Shown: positions 8,818 to 16,822 of the stretch, in pieces
How positions within the stretch are numbered: the first letter of the stretch is position 1
How the letters are laid out: each line of letters starts with the position of its first letter
Assembly: GCA_965226435.1 (NCBI GenBank)
Contig: CBDDCY010000011.1
Location: forward strand, 310,001 to 374,000
Length of the DNA stretch: 64,000 nucleotides
Source of the DNA: UBA6623 sp965226435
GTDB taxonomy: Bacteria; Acidobacteriota; Terriglobia; Bryobacterales; UBA6623
Direction: 5' to 3'
Translations under genes and position numbers: made by a program
The notes under the pieces: generated by a model
Told to the model about the DNA's origin: nothing
Databases searched by the model: none
What the model saw: the letters and a program-made list of their open reading frames with translations, nothing else

Positions 8818-10062
8818 TTGACTATCCAAGTGCAAAACGCCGGCAAGTTGAATCCGCAACAGATCCGGCAGTTTCTCCACTCCAGCCAGGAGATTCGATT
8901 CAAAGGCAAAGGGCGGGCCGAGATTTACGCTTGGGTGGCGCGCACGCTTGGCCGGCACGGCTACAGCCGCCAGAACCGCGCCGACAAAGGGCTGCTGCGG
9001 CAGTATCTGGTCAAGATGACCGGACTGAGCCGGGCGCAAATCACGCGGCTGATCCAGCAGTACCGGCAGGGCGGAGAACTCCAACCCGCCCGCTACCGGC
9101 GGCATCGCTTTGCCCGCAAGTACACGCCCGCCGACGTCGAACTGCTGGCGGCGGTGGACGAGGCCCACGAAACCCTCAGCGGCCCGGCCACGCGCAAGAT
9201 CCTCGAGCGGGAATACCAGCAGTACCAGCAGCGCGAATACGAGCGGTTGGCGGGGATCTCGGTGGCCCAGATCTATCGCCTGCGGCGGCGCAGTGCCTAC
9301 CGCCGGCGGCGGCTGCATTTCACCAAGACCCGGCCCACAGCGGTGTCGATCGGCGAGCGGCGCCGGCCCGACCCGCAAGGCCGACCCGGCTTTCTGCGAG
9401 TGGATACGGTGCATCAAGGGGATCGCGATGGCGTCAAGGGCGTCTACCACATCAATGCCGTGGATGAAGTCACCCAGTGGCAAGTGGTCGGCGCCACAGC
9501 CGCGATCAGTGAAGCCTGGCTGGAGCCGTTGCTGAAAGCCATGATCGAGCAGTTTCCCTTTCGTATCCGCGGCTTCCATTCCGACAACGGCAGCGAGTTC
9601 CTCAATCGCACGGTGGAGAAGTTATTGAACAAGCTGCTGATCGAACAGACCAAGTCGCGTCCGCGGCACTCCAATGACAACGGCTTGGTGGAATCGAAAA
9701 ACGGCGCGGTGATCCGCAAACACATGGGATATACGCACATCGCGGCGCCGCACGCGGGGCGCATCCAGCGCTTCTACCAACAGCACTTCAATCCCTATTT
9801 GAATTTCCACCGGCCCTGCGGACAGCCCGAGATCAAGACCGACGCCAAAGGCAAGCAGAAGCGGGTGTATCGCCACTACCAGACGCCTTGGGAATCTTTC
9901 GAGCAGTTGCCCGAGGCCGCCGGCTACCTCAAGCCAGGGCACACGCTTGAGGCTCTGGGCCGCATTGCCCAGGCGGAAAGCGACACTGCGGCGGCGCGCC
10001 GGATGCAGCGAGCCAAGCACAAGCTGTTTGCCAGTTTCCGGTCCGCGAACACGCCGTGCTGA
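8818..10062 (+). CDS. DDE transposase / integrase catalytic domain protein
   Basis: A 414-residue transposase. Residues about 1-120 contain helix-turn-helix segments (LSRAQITRLIQQY), and residues about 180-340 form an RNase H-like rve integrase core. The catalytic triad is visible as FLRVDTVHQG (first Asp), FHSDNGSEF (second Asp) and DNGLVESKNG (Glu). The start is a TTG after GGGGA, with a GTG four codons downstream as an alternative. The frame is intact from HTH to the basic C-terminus, so the element may be active. The fold resembles IS3/IS481-type transposases, but I cannot place it in a named IS family with certainty. Confidence 0.85.
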   Translation: MTIQVQNAGKLNPQQIRQFLHSSQEIRFKGKGRAEIYAWVARTLGRHGYSRQNRADKGLLRQYLVKMTGLSRAQITRLIQQYRQGGELQPARYRRHRFARKYTPADVELLAAVDEAHETLSGPATRKILEREYQQYQQREYERLAGISVAQIYRLRRRSAYRRRRLHFTKTRPTAVSIGERRRPDPQGRPGFLRVDTVHQGDRDGVKGVYHINAVDEVTQWQVVGATAAISEAWLEPLLKAMIEQFPFRIRGFHSDNGSEFLNRTVEKLLNKLLIEQTKSRPRHSNDNGLVESKNGAVIRKHMGYTHIAAPHAGRIQRFYQQHFNPYLNFHRPCGQPEIKTDAKGKQKRVYRHYQTPWESFEQLPEAAGYLKPGHTLEALGRIAQAESDTAAARRMQRAKHKLFASFRSANTPC

Positions 10063-10074
10063 ACAGCAGGAAGA

Positions 10075-10182
10075 GGGCTGTGGAAATGGCGGGCGGTGGA
10101 AAACGAGGAAAACCAAAACCAGGTTTCCCTTCGTTTCCCACCGCCCTTGGAAATCGCTCCGCGATTCCCACATTTCCACAAC
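10075..10182. repeat. Long imperfect hairpin in the right part of the IS
   Basis: GGGCGGTGGAAAACGAGG begins a 24-nt arm (10091-10114) that is nearly the reverse complement of 10122-10146, with the 7-nt loop AAAACCA. An outer arm, CTGTGGAAATG (10078-10088), pairs with CATTTCCACA (10171-10180). The whole folds into a branched structure of about 105 nt just downstream of the transposase stop. It could act as a transcription barrier or protein-binding end; no function can be read directly. Confidence 0.6.
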
Positions 10183-10385
10183 CCCGACGACGATTCTCCC
10201 CTTCCCAAATCAAAACCAAAAAACCAGAAAGGAGCCCCAGCTACTCAAAAAGCCCCAACCCCCGTCTTCAGGCTCATCCTTCGATGAGAAAATGCTCTTG
10301 GTTCCTGTCGGTCGTGTCGGTCTCGGTTGCGTAACCTGTCGCCTCCACGCAACGACTTACTCATCGAGACATAGCGGCAAGTTTC

Positions 10386-10994
10386 ATGCGTACACCCATC
10401 GCGTTCGCGACGACCATCGCCATTTTTCTCATGCTTTCGTCGATACCGGACCTGCGAGCTCAATATGGGCCGGCGGACGGCGAGGACCTCTCTGCTTTCG
10501 ATCTCGACCGGGTTCAGGCGGGACAGACCGCTCCCGACTTCACCTTGCCTAAGCCCGCCGGCGAGGCACTGACCTTGTCCTCGCTGCGTGATAAGAATGT
10601 AGTTCTCGTCTTCTACCGGGGCCACTGGTGACCCTTTTGCACCAAGCAACTCGTCGAGTTGCAAAGTCTTCTGCCCGAGGAGAACAAACGAGACACCGTA
10701 ATTGTTGCTGTCGCCCCCGACGGTGTCGAAGACATCGTGAAGATGATTCCGAAAGTGGAATCCAAAACCGGCCGCGACTTCGCCGTCACTTTGTTGAGTG
10801 ACTCGGAGCACAAAGTGATCGATCGATATGGACTGCTCAATGAAAAGGCCGCCGAGCGTGGCCGCTTTATGCCCCATCCGACGACCTACGTCATCGACAA
10901 AGCGGGAAAAGTTCGCTGGAAGTTCACCGAGGTCAACTACAAGATCCGACCGACCAACGAGATGATCCTTGCCGCGCTCAACGGGATTGAGTAA
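10386..10994 (+). CDS. Putative secreted selenoprotein: peroxiredoxin-like (AhpC/TSA) protein with in-frame TGA as Sec
   Basis: A 202-residue thioredoxin-fold protein if TGA at 10629-10631 is read as selenocysteine (residue 82). Residues 1-25 form a Sec signal peptide (cut near LRA-Q). Residues from about 43 read GQTAPDFTLP, the usual peroxiredoxin opening, and VVLVFYRGHW then leads into U-P-F-C-TKQL, where Cys-containing relatives carry C-P-F-C. The frame stays open for 121 more codons with a conserved-looking fold (PTTYVIDKAGKVRW). A stem-loop with a G-starting loop sits 21 nt after the TGA, fitting the bacterial SECIS spacing rule. The expected role is thiol/selenol reduction of peroxides or disulfides in the periplasm. 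The alternative is a nonsense-mutated pseudogene. The gene starts about 96 nt after the IS right end. Confidence 0.75.
10646..10662 (+). promoter_or_regulatory. Candidate bacterial SECIS element
   Basis: GCAACTC-GTC-GAGTTGC forms a perfect 7-bp stem with a 3-nt loop whose first base is G. The loop begins 21 nt after the in-frame TGA. Bacterial SECIS hairpins recognised by SelB typically have a short apical loop with an early G, about 16-37 nt after the UGA. The hairpin lies inside the coding sequence, as expected in bacteria. Confidence 0.65.
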
Positions 10995-11079
10995 AGACCG
11001 TCCGAGGCCGAAGGTTCGCCGGCAGCGAAGAGGATGAAGTGCCCTTGCCGCGGGTTCCAATCACCGTATAGAGAGCGGC

Positions 11080-11496
11080 TCAGGCCCGCGCCAGTCGCCA
11101 CCAAAGCAGCACCGTGCCCAGCAGGCCCGCCAGTCCTACGGCCGCTAACATGGCAAACGTAATGAGGACATCCTCCAGCCCGTAGGGGCTCGTCGAAGCA
11201 GCGGAGCAGGCAAATAATAGAGCCAGCAGGCTCCCCACCACCAACAGAAACCGCCTCGAAAGCTTGTCCAACGAGTCCGCGACCCGCGCGGTCAGGTAGA
11301 ACATCACGCCCAGGCACAAGTAAGCGAAGGGCAGCAAGGCCAACAACATGGCGGCCGCCCGCCGAGGGGCGTCGTCGTTGGAGTCCGCGCCGGGGAAGTA
11401 CATTTCAGTTAGACAAACCGCCGCCGCCAAGGCAGCCGCCGGCAAAGGAGCAAGCGCCGAGGCAACAACGAAACGCGGCTTTGGGTCGGCGGGCAC
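11080..11496 (-). CDS. Small integral membrane protein, four predicted TM segments
   Basis: A 138-residue protein that I do not recognise. Four hydrophobic stretches are visible, at about residues 9-31 (VVASALAPLPAAALAAAVCL), 47-69 (AAMLLALLPFAYLCLGVMFYL), 82-100 (FLLVVGSLLALLFACSAA) and 108-133 (DVLITFAMLAAVGLAGLLGTVLLWW), consistent with a compact inner-membrane protein. It is divergent from the PQQ-propeller gene, with about 157 nt between the two starts, and convergent with the selenoprotein gene. No motif suggests a function. Confidence 0.6.
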   Translation of the reverse strand: MPADPKPRFVVASALAPLPAAALAAAVCLTEMYFPGADSNDDAPRRAAAMLLALLPFAYLCLGVMFYLTARVADSLDKLSRRFLLVVGSLLALLFACSAASTSPYGLEDVLITFAMLAAVGLAGLLGTVLLWWRLARA

Positions 11497-11653
11497 GAAT
11501 ACTAATTATCGGCCATCGCCCCCCCGTGCACACCGGGAACGACGCAGCCGCGGCCAACAAGAGTGGCATCGGCGAGGACCAAACTCGAGGGAAAGGGTGC
11601 TTCCGATCCAACAACGATTGCCGCTACCCCATGCGGCGAGGCACAATACATCT

Positions 11654-13120
11654 ATGCGGCCTTGGTATCAAAACACAGCGCTCCTGGTCCTGCTCTGCTT
11701 GCTGGTTCCGCCCGTCGGCTTGGTCTTGCTCTGGTTGCAACCCGAGGTGCGGGTCTTCCGCAAGGTCTACGTATCGGTCGGCCTGCTGATCCTCGCCGTG
11801 GTTCACTTATTCGCGTTCTATGGATTGCGTGTCGAGATGGCCGGCAGCAGCACCTCGCTGATCTTTCGGTTCCACGATCCCGACGATCACTACAGCGAAA
11901 TTGAAGCCGCCCGCGCCGGTGAGAGCGATGTCGTGCAAGCGGCATCGCTGGCGGGTTCGACCTACTGGACCGATTACCGCGGTCCGGACCGCGACGGCCA
12001 TTACGACCAACAACCGATTCGCACCAACTGGGAAAACGGCCGTTTGCCCGAGCTGTGGCGACAGAAAATCGGCGGCGGTTACGCCTCGATGGTCGTGGCG
12101 CAAGGGCGCATCTATACGATCGAGCAGCGCCGCGAACGCGAAGTGGTGGCTTGCTACGATTTGGCGACGGGCGCTGAAATCTGGTCCCACGGTTGGGATA
12201 CATTGTTCCAGGAAGGCATGGGCGGCGATGGTCCCCGCGCCACGCCGACTTGGCACGAAGGAAAGATCTACGCCCTGGGAGCGACCGGGGAGTTGCACGT
12301 CCTCGATGCGCAAAGCGGCAGGCCGCTATGGAACGTCAACATCCTCGCCGATAACGGCGCGCCCAATCTGACCTGGGCCATGTCGGCCTCGCCGTTGATT
12401 GTCGACGACAAGGTCATCACGCTTCCCGGCGGCCCGGGCGGCCGCTCCGTTGTCGCCTACCACAAGGACACTGGAAAGCCGGTCTGGAAGTCTCTCGACG
12501 ACAACCAAGCCTATACCGCGCCGATGCTCGCGACGGTGGCGGGGAAACAGCAACTGCTTGTTGTCAGCGGCGAGCGGCTGATGGGGCTGACCATCGAGGA
12601 TGGTTCGCTGCTGTGGGAATACCCCTGGAAAACCGCCTACGATGCCAACTGCGCACAACCCATCGTCGTTGACGAAGAGCACGTCTTCATCTCGTCGGGT
12701 TACGGGCATGGCTCGGCGCTGGTGAAAGTAACGGCCGAGGGCAACGGATTCGGTGTCGAGGAAATCTGGTCCAACAACCGTATGAAGAACAAGTTCAACG
12801 CGCCGGTGCTCCACGAGGGCCACGTCTACGGTTTGGACGAAGGCATTCTGCAAGCGATCGATGTCCGCAGCGGCGCCCAAAAATGGAAGGGCGGTCGTTA
12901 CGGCTACGGGCAGGTCTTGTTGGCCGACGGGCATTTGATCGTCCTGACGGAGAAGGGCGAAGTGGCCCTGGTCAAGGCAACGCCGGAGGGCCATCAAGAG
13001 TTGGCGAAGTTCTCGGCGATCCAGGGCAAGACCTGGAACAACCCGGCCATCGCCGACGGCAAGTTGATCGTCCGCAACCAAACGGAGATGGCCTGCTACG
13101 ACTTGTCGCCGGGCTCGTGA
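11654..13120 (+). CDS. Membrane-anchored PQQ-type beta-propeller protein
   Basis: A 488-residue protein starting at ATG 11654; the frame is open further upstream, but only this start places the TM helices at the N-terminus. Two TM helices (LLVLLCLLVPPVGLVLLWL and VSVGLLILAVVHLFAFYG) are followed by a PQQ-like propeller of repeats such as VVACYDLATGAEIWSHGW, LHVLDAQSGRPLWNVN and VVAYHKDTGKPVWKSL. The opening DYRGPDRDGHY is typical of a secreted PQQ-repeat group common in Acidobacteriota and Planctomycetes. No dehydrogenase-specific cofactor motif is evident, so it is probably a BamB-like scaffold or binding protein rather than an enzyme. PolX follows after 19 nt on the same strand. Confidence 0.82.
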   Translation: MRPWYQNTALLVLLCLLVPPVGLVLLWLQPEVRVFRKVYVSVGLLILAVVHLFAFYGLRVEMAGSSTSLIFRFHDPDDHYSEIEAARAGESDVVQAASLAGSTYWTDYRGPDRDGHYDQQPIRTNWENGRLPELWRQKIGGGYASMVVAQGRIYTIEQRREREVVACYDLATGAEIWSHGWDTLFQEGMGGDGPRATPTWHEGKIYALGATGELHVLDAQSGRPLWNVNILADNGAPNLTWAMSASPLIVDDKVITLPGGPGGRSVVAYHKDTGKPVWKSLDDNQAYTAPMLATVAGKQQLLVVSGERLMGLTIEDGSLLWEYPWKTAYDANCAQPIVVDEEHVFISSGYGHGSALVKVTAEGNGFGVEEIWSNNRMKNKFNAPVLHEGHVYGLDEGILQAIDVRSGAQKWKGGRYGYGQVLLADGHLIVLTEKGEVALVKATPEGHQELAKFSAIQGKTWNNPAIADGKLIVRNQTEMACYDLSPGS

Positions 13121-13139
13121 ACTATTCGACCATCCCACC

Positions 13140-14864
13140 GTGGACAACAAGAAAATCGCCGCCATTCTCGAGGAAACCGCCGACCTGATGGAGATCGCCG
13201 GAGCCGACGGCTTTCGCATCCGCGGCTACCGCAACGCCGCCCAGATCATCGACAGCTTCCCCGAACCCCTCGCCGCGATCCTTCGAGATCCCGAACGCAA
13301 GGTCACCGACATCAAGGGCATCGGTAAGGGCATCGCCTCGGCTCTCGGGGAACTCGTCGAGCGAGGCAGCTTCGCGAGCCGCGACGAGATGCTCGAAAAA
13401 TATCCGCCGACGGCGCTCGAACTCTTGAAAATCAGCGGCCTCGGCCCGAAAAGCATCGCCGCCATCTACCATCATTTCCGGGTCTCGACGATCGACGGGT
13501 TGGAACAGCTTTGCCGCGACGAAAAACTGCGCGCCCTGCCCCGCATGGGCGAGAAATTCGAGCAGAAAATCTTGCGCGGCATCGAAAGCTATAAGCGCGG
13601 CGCCGGGCGATTCCTCATCAACTTCGCCGATCGCACCTCCGCCGAGATGCTCGAGTATCTGGGTGCCGGCGACGGAATCGACGAAATCATCTGTGCCGGC
13701 AGCTTACGGCGCGGCAAGGAAACCATCGGCGACGTCGACTTGCTGGTCGCCGGCCCGAAAGCCGTAGACGTGCTCGACCGCTTCGTCGACCATCCCGGAG
13801 TCGACGAAGTGCTCGCCCATGGCGACACGAAAGCAAGCGCCACGGTCGGCCGCGAAGGGCTGCAAATCGATGTCCGGGCGCTCGACACCGACAGCTACGG
13901 GGCCGCGCTCCAATATTTCACCGGCAGCAAGGAGCACAACGTCGCCCTGCGCGACCGCGCCGTGCGCATGGGCCTGCGCCTCAACGAATACGGCCTCTAT
14001 CGCAATGACGACGGCTCGAAGATCGCCGGCCGCGATGAAGCCGGCATTTACGAAGCCTTGGGATTGCCCTGGATCCCGCCCGAGCTGCGTGAAAACACCG
14101 GAGAAATCGAGGCCGCGCTCGACGACGCCTTGCCGAGCCTCATCGAACCCGAGCAAATCGTCGCCGATCTCCACATGCACACCACCGAAACCGACGGGCA
14201 TTTCTCAATGAACGAAATGGCCGCGGCCGCGCGGGCAAAAGGCTATCGCTATATCGCGATCACCGATCACTCCAAAGCGCTGGCCATGGCCAACGGTCTC
14301 GACGAAAAGCGCCTGTTGGGGCAGATCGAGCAGGTTCGCGAAACCTCCGAGCAGTGGGAGGATTTCACCATCCTCAGCGGCTGCGAGGTCGATATCCTCC
14401 GAGACGGCCGGCTCGATATCGACGACGAAGTCTTGGCCCAACTCGATGTCGTCATCGCCAGCGTCCACAGCCACATGAATCTGGAAGCCGCCGAGATGAC
14501 CGACCGGCTGCTGCGCGTCGTGGAAAACCCCTACGTCAAGATCCTAGGGCACCCGACCGGCCGTTTGTTGCTGCGCCGCGACCCCTATGCCTACGACTTC
14601 GAACGCGTCGTTACCGAGACGGGCCGGCGCGGTATTCGCATGGAAATCAATGCCAGTCCGGAACGGCTCGATCTCGGCGCGACGCAACTACGGGCCGCCA
14701 AGGCCAAGGGCGTCAAGTTCGTCATCTCCACCGACGCCCACCACACGCGTCATTTCGACAATATGAAATACGGCGTGCTGACTGCCCGCCGCGGCTGGCT
14801 GACCGCGGACGACGTGCTGAACACACTACCTATCGAAGAATTCCGAAAAGCCCTCGAACGCTGA
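13140..14864 (+). CDS. polX: DNA polymerase X with C-terminal PHP domain
   Basis: A 574-residue bacterial/archaeal family X DNA polymerase involved in base-excision and gap repair. Residues 1-100 hold the 8-kDa-like domain and helix-hairpin-helix motifs (IKGIGKGIASAL, ISGLGPKSIAAIY). Residues about 180-320 are the nucleotidyltransferase core, with catalytic aspartates in IGDVDLLVAG and a third in LQIDVRAL. Residues about 340-570 form the PHP 3'-5' exonuclease/phosphoesterase domain with metal ligands in ADLHMHTTETDGHF, ITDHS, SVHSHM and STDAHH. The start is a GTG 19 nt after the PQQ-propeller stop. Length and domain order match Bacillus-type PolX. Confidence 0.95.
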   Translation: MDNKKIAAILEETADLMEIAGADGFRIRGYRNAAQIIDSFPEPLAAILRDPERKVTDIKGIGKGIASALGELVERGSFASRDEMLEKYPPTALELLKISGLGPKSIAAIYHHFRVSTIDGLEQLCRDEKLRALPRMGEKFEQKILRGIESYKRGAGRFLINFADRTSAEMLEYLGAGDGIDEIICAGSLRRGKETIGDVDLLVAGPKAVDVLDRFVDHPGVDEVLAHGDTKASATVGREGLQIDVRALDTDSYGAALQYFTGSKEHNVALRDRAVRMGLRLNEYGLYRNDDGSKIAGRDEAGIYEALGLPWIPPELRENTGEIEAALDDALPSLIEPEQIVADLHMHTTETDGHFSMNEMAAAARAKGYRYIAITDHSKALAMANGLDEKRLLGQIEQVRETSEQWEDFTILSGCEVDILRDGRLDIDDEVLAQLDVVIASVHSHMNLEAAEMTDRLLRVVENPYVKILGHPTGRLLLRRDPYAYDFERVVTETGRRGIRMEINASPERLDLGATQLRAAKAKGVKFVISTDAHHTRHFDNMKYGVLTARRGWLTADDVLNTLPIEEFRKALER

Positions 14865-15238
14865 GGCACCCCGCGGCGCCGGTGCTCATCAGGAGACGCG
14901 AAAACAAGCCCGGGCTTAAAGTGATACTGGTTCCGCTTCGCTTCACCCGGGGCTAGTAGGGCTCGCAACTTACCGGGCAGATGGTGAACAGATCATGCCG
15001 GGGACATGGTGCACAGATTCCCAAGGGAGGCGTGGAGTGGCAACAGCGTTCACGATGTGCCCGGCATAAAGTGGGGAGGCTGCCGTGGCGACCGGGCGCG
15101 CCGGCCGGTAAGATAGGGGCGATGCCGGGAGCCAAGGCCGGATTGAACCCGTCCTCATGCCGCTTCCCGGCGGCTGAACGCCGAATCGTTAAGCAGTCAG
15201 CCACTTTGATGATCAGCACAAAGCAGGAGAAGAGCACG
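14865..15238. other. Gene-free gap with repeat debris
   Basis: No convincing gene lies here. CGCTTCGCTTCACCCGGGGC (14934-14953) resembles, in reverse orientation, the repeat at 16381-16403. Two similar 15-16 nt units, CAGATGGTGAACAGAT (14979-14994) and ACATGGTGCACAGAT (15004-15018), look like remains of an IS terminus. The frame of the following gene is open through the second half, but the residues there look non-coding. Confidence 0.5.
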
Positions 15239-16174
15239 ATGCCCAACCGAAGACGACGGATCGATTTGCCCGACGGCCGTACTAACCACCGGATGAAACG
15301 CCGCGGTTTCCTCGCCCTAGCCGGCTCCGCCGTCCTACAGGGAGCGGCCAACGGGCGCACTTTCCTTGCCACCGGCAAGGAAACGTACATTCTCGATGCG
15401 GGCGGCAAGAAGATTTGGAGCTACCCGGCGTCGACTCGAGACGGCTGGGTGCTGGCTAACGGCAACGTTCTGCTGGCAAAGAGCCCCACAAAGACTTATG
15501 GCGGCGGGGTGGTGGAGGTCGATCGCGCCGGAAAGACCGTCTTCGAATTCAACGGGACTCAGTCAGAGGTCAACACTGTGCAGCCGCTCGCCAGCGACGC
15601 CATGCTCCTCACCGAGGCCGGCGACAATCCACGCATTCTGGAGATTAATCGGTCAGGCAAGATCTTGGCGGAAATCCCGATCAACTGTCAGACCGAGAAT
15701 CATCACCTACAGTCGCGCATGTCGCGAAAGCTGCCCAACGGGAATTACCTTGTCCCCCTGATGGGCGAGAAGCAACTGCGCGAGTATACGCCGCAAGGCA
15801 AGATCGTTTGGTCATTCGATACGCCGCACTGGCCCTTCACGGCGATTCGCCTTGCCAACGGCAATACCCTGACGACCTTCACCCTGGCGAACGCCGCCGC
15901 GGAGATTGATCCCAAAGGCAACATCGTCTGGAGCGTCAGCAACGACGATTTACCGGGCGAACCCTACGACGACGCCTGCGGCGCCCAGCGGCTGGGCAAT
16001 GGCAACACGGTGCTGACAAGCTATCACGCCAAGGCCGGTACGATAAAGCTCTTCGAAATCGACCGCGAGAAGAACATCGTATGGAAGCATGTCGATGCCA
16101 ACGACCACGGCATCCACCATTTCCAAATCCTCAACTCGGACGGCTCAGCGGCCGCCGGGCCGACGCTCAAGTAG
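15239..16174 (+). CDS. Secreted beta-propeller (PQQ/arylsulfotransferase-like), Tat signal
   Basis: A 311-residue protein starting at ATG 15239 behind AGGAGA; an ATG at 15293 directly before the signal peptide is an alternative. The signal MKRRGFLALAGSAVL carries a twin-arginine motif, so the folded protein is probably exported by Tat. The rest is a propeller of short repeats with the pattern LPNGNYLVPL, LANGNTLTTF, IDPKGNIVWS and LGNGNTVLTS, seen in PQQ-like and arylsulfotransferase-related propellers. No catalytic site can be named. The gene is isolated, with repeat-rich gaps on both sides. Confidence 0.75.
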   Translation: MPNRRRRIDLPDGRTNHRMKRRGFLALAGSAVLQGAANGRTFLATGKETYILDAGGKKIWSYPASTRDGWVLANGNVLLAKSPTKTYGGGVVEVDRAGKTVFEFNGTQSEVNTVQPLASDAMLLTEAGDNPRILEINRSGKILAEIPINCQTENHHLQSRMSRKLPNGNYLVPLMGEKQLREYTPQGKIVWSFDTPHWPFTAIRLANGNTLTTFTLANAAAEIDPKGNIVWSVSNDDLPGEPYDDACGAQRLGNGNTVLTSYHAKAGTIKLFEIDREKNIVWKHVDANDHGIHHFQILNSDGSAAAGPTLK

Positions 16175-16576
16175 GCCCGGCCGGCTTCCTCGCACCATGG
16201 TCTAGAAAGAGATCTGCTTGAGGTCGGCGGGAAGCGGCGCGGCCCCCATTATACCCGGCAACGCCGGAGGCGCTACCGGGCAAAGCTCTTCCAAAAATTG
16301 CCCGGCGAGCGTACGGTGCACTACGTTGAGGATCGCCAACGTCGCAAATCTCGTGAGCCGCGAAGCGGCGGCGGGAACTGTAGCCCAGGGTGAAAGCGAA
16401 GCGAACCCTGGGTCGCCCCGCCACCACAGGAGAGCCCTGAAAGGGCGGCAGGAGTGTCCTCGCGCCCATTTTCGTGGCGGTATTATGAACACCAACGTTC
16501 AGAGAGACGGACTGTCTGGAAATGGCGGCTGAAAATGCCGCTCAGACTAAAACCAAGGCTGTAAGTTGTTGAAATG
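16175..16576. repeat. Repeat-bearing intergenic region
   Basis: No gene is supported. CCCAGGGT (16384-16391) and ACCCTGGG (16405-16412) form an 8-bp stem, and the surrounding sequence has the look of dispersed intergenic repeats of Acidobacteriota and Planctomycetes. A related fragment lies at 14934-14953. An open frame on the minus strand (16167-16469) reads as low-information repeat translation rather than a protein. Confidence 0.5.
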
Positions 16577-16651
16577 TGGAGCGGGAGACGGGGATTGAAC
16601 CCGCGACATTCAGCTTGGGAAGCTGACGTTCTACCACTGAACTACTCCCGC
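16577..16651 (-). tRNA. tRNA-Gly (CCC anticodon)
   Basis: On the minus strand a complete cloverleaf is visible. The acceptor GCGGGAG (16651-16645) pairs with CTCCCGC (16587-16581), and the D-arm is GTTCAGTGGTAGAAC. The anticodon stem TCAGC/GCTGA encloses TTCCCAA, giving anticodon CCC, and the T-loop reads GGTTCAATCC. Discriminator T and an encoded CCA end the gene. Confidence 0.93.
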
Positions 16652-16822
16652 TCTGGAGGGGCGCGCAACCTCTGCGCTCCATCAAATTTGACCGCTTTTC
16701 TAAGCGGCCCGGTTTCGCGGCGAACTAACTATAGCATAGCGTCCCGCGAGGCTTTCGGATCCAATTCGAGCGCTGGGTCGACGCGGCCACACCCGAACGC
16801 AAACCTCGCCGAGGTCGTCCTC

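Larger units (their letters stand above)
8735..10289 (+). mobile_element. Insertion sequence with DDE (rve-type) transposase
   Basis: The element is delimited by imperfect inverted repeats. The left end contains TCTCATGCAAGATGAGCCTG (8735-8754) and the right end, read on the minus strand, contains TTCTCATCGAAGGATGAGCC (10290-10271). A second direct copy of the left motif lies at 8770-8789. Each terminal copy also holds a small internal palindrome, CTCAT-N5/6-ATGAG. One transposase gene fills most of the 1.55 kb, and the rest of the right side is a strongly structured non-coding stretch. I could not identify an unambiguous target duplication, so the outer boundaries are good to only a few bases. 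Confidence 0.75.

Noticed and set aside
10629..10631. TGA read as an ordinary stop, giving two short genes
   Set aside because: The frame continues in register, the position matches a catalytic Cys of the family, and a SECIS-like hairpin follows; two independent genes would be a coincidence. A pseudogene remains possible.
16167..16469. 100-codon minus-strand ORF (LLPPFQG-type)
   Set aside because: The sequence is a dispersed intergenic repeat; no ribosome site and no fold-like pattern.
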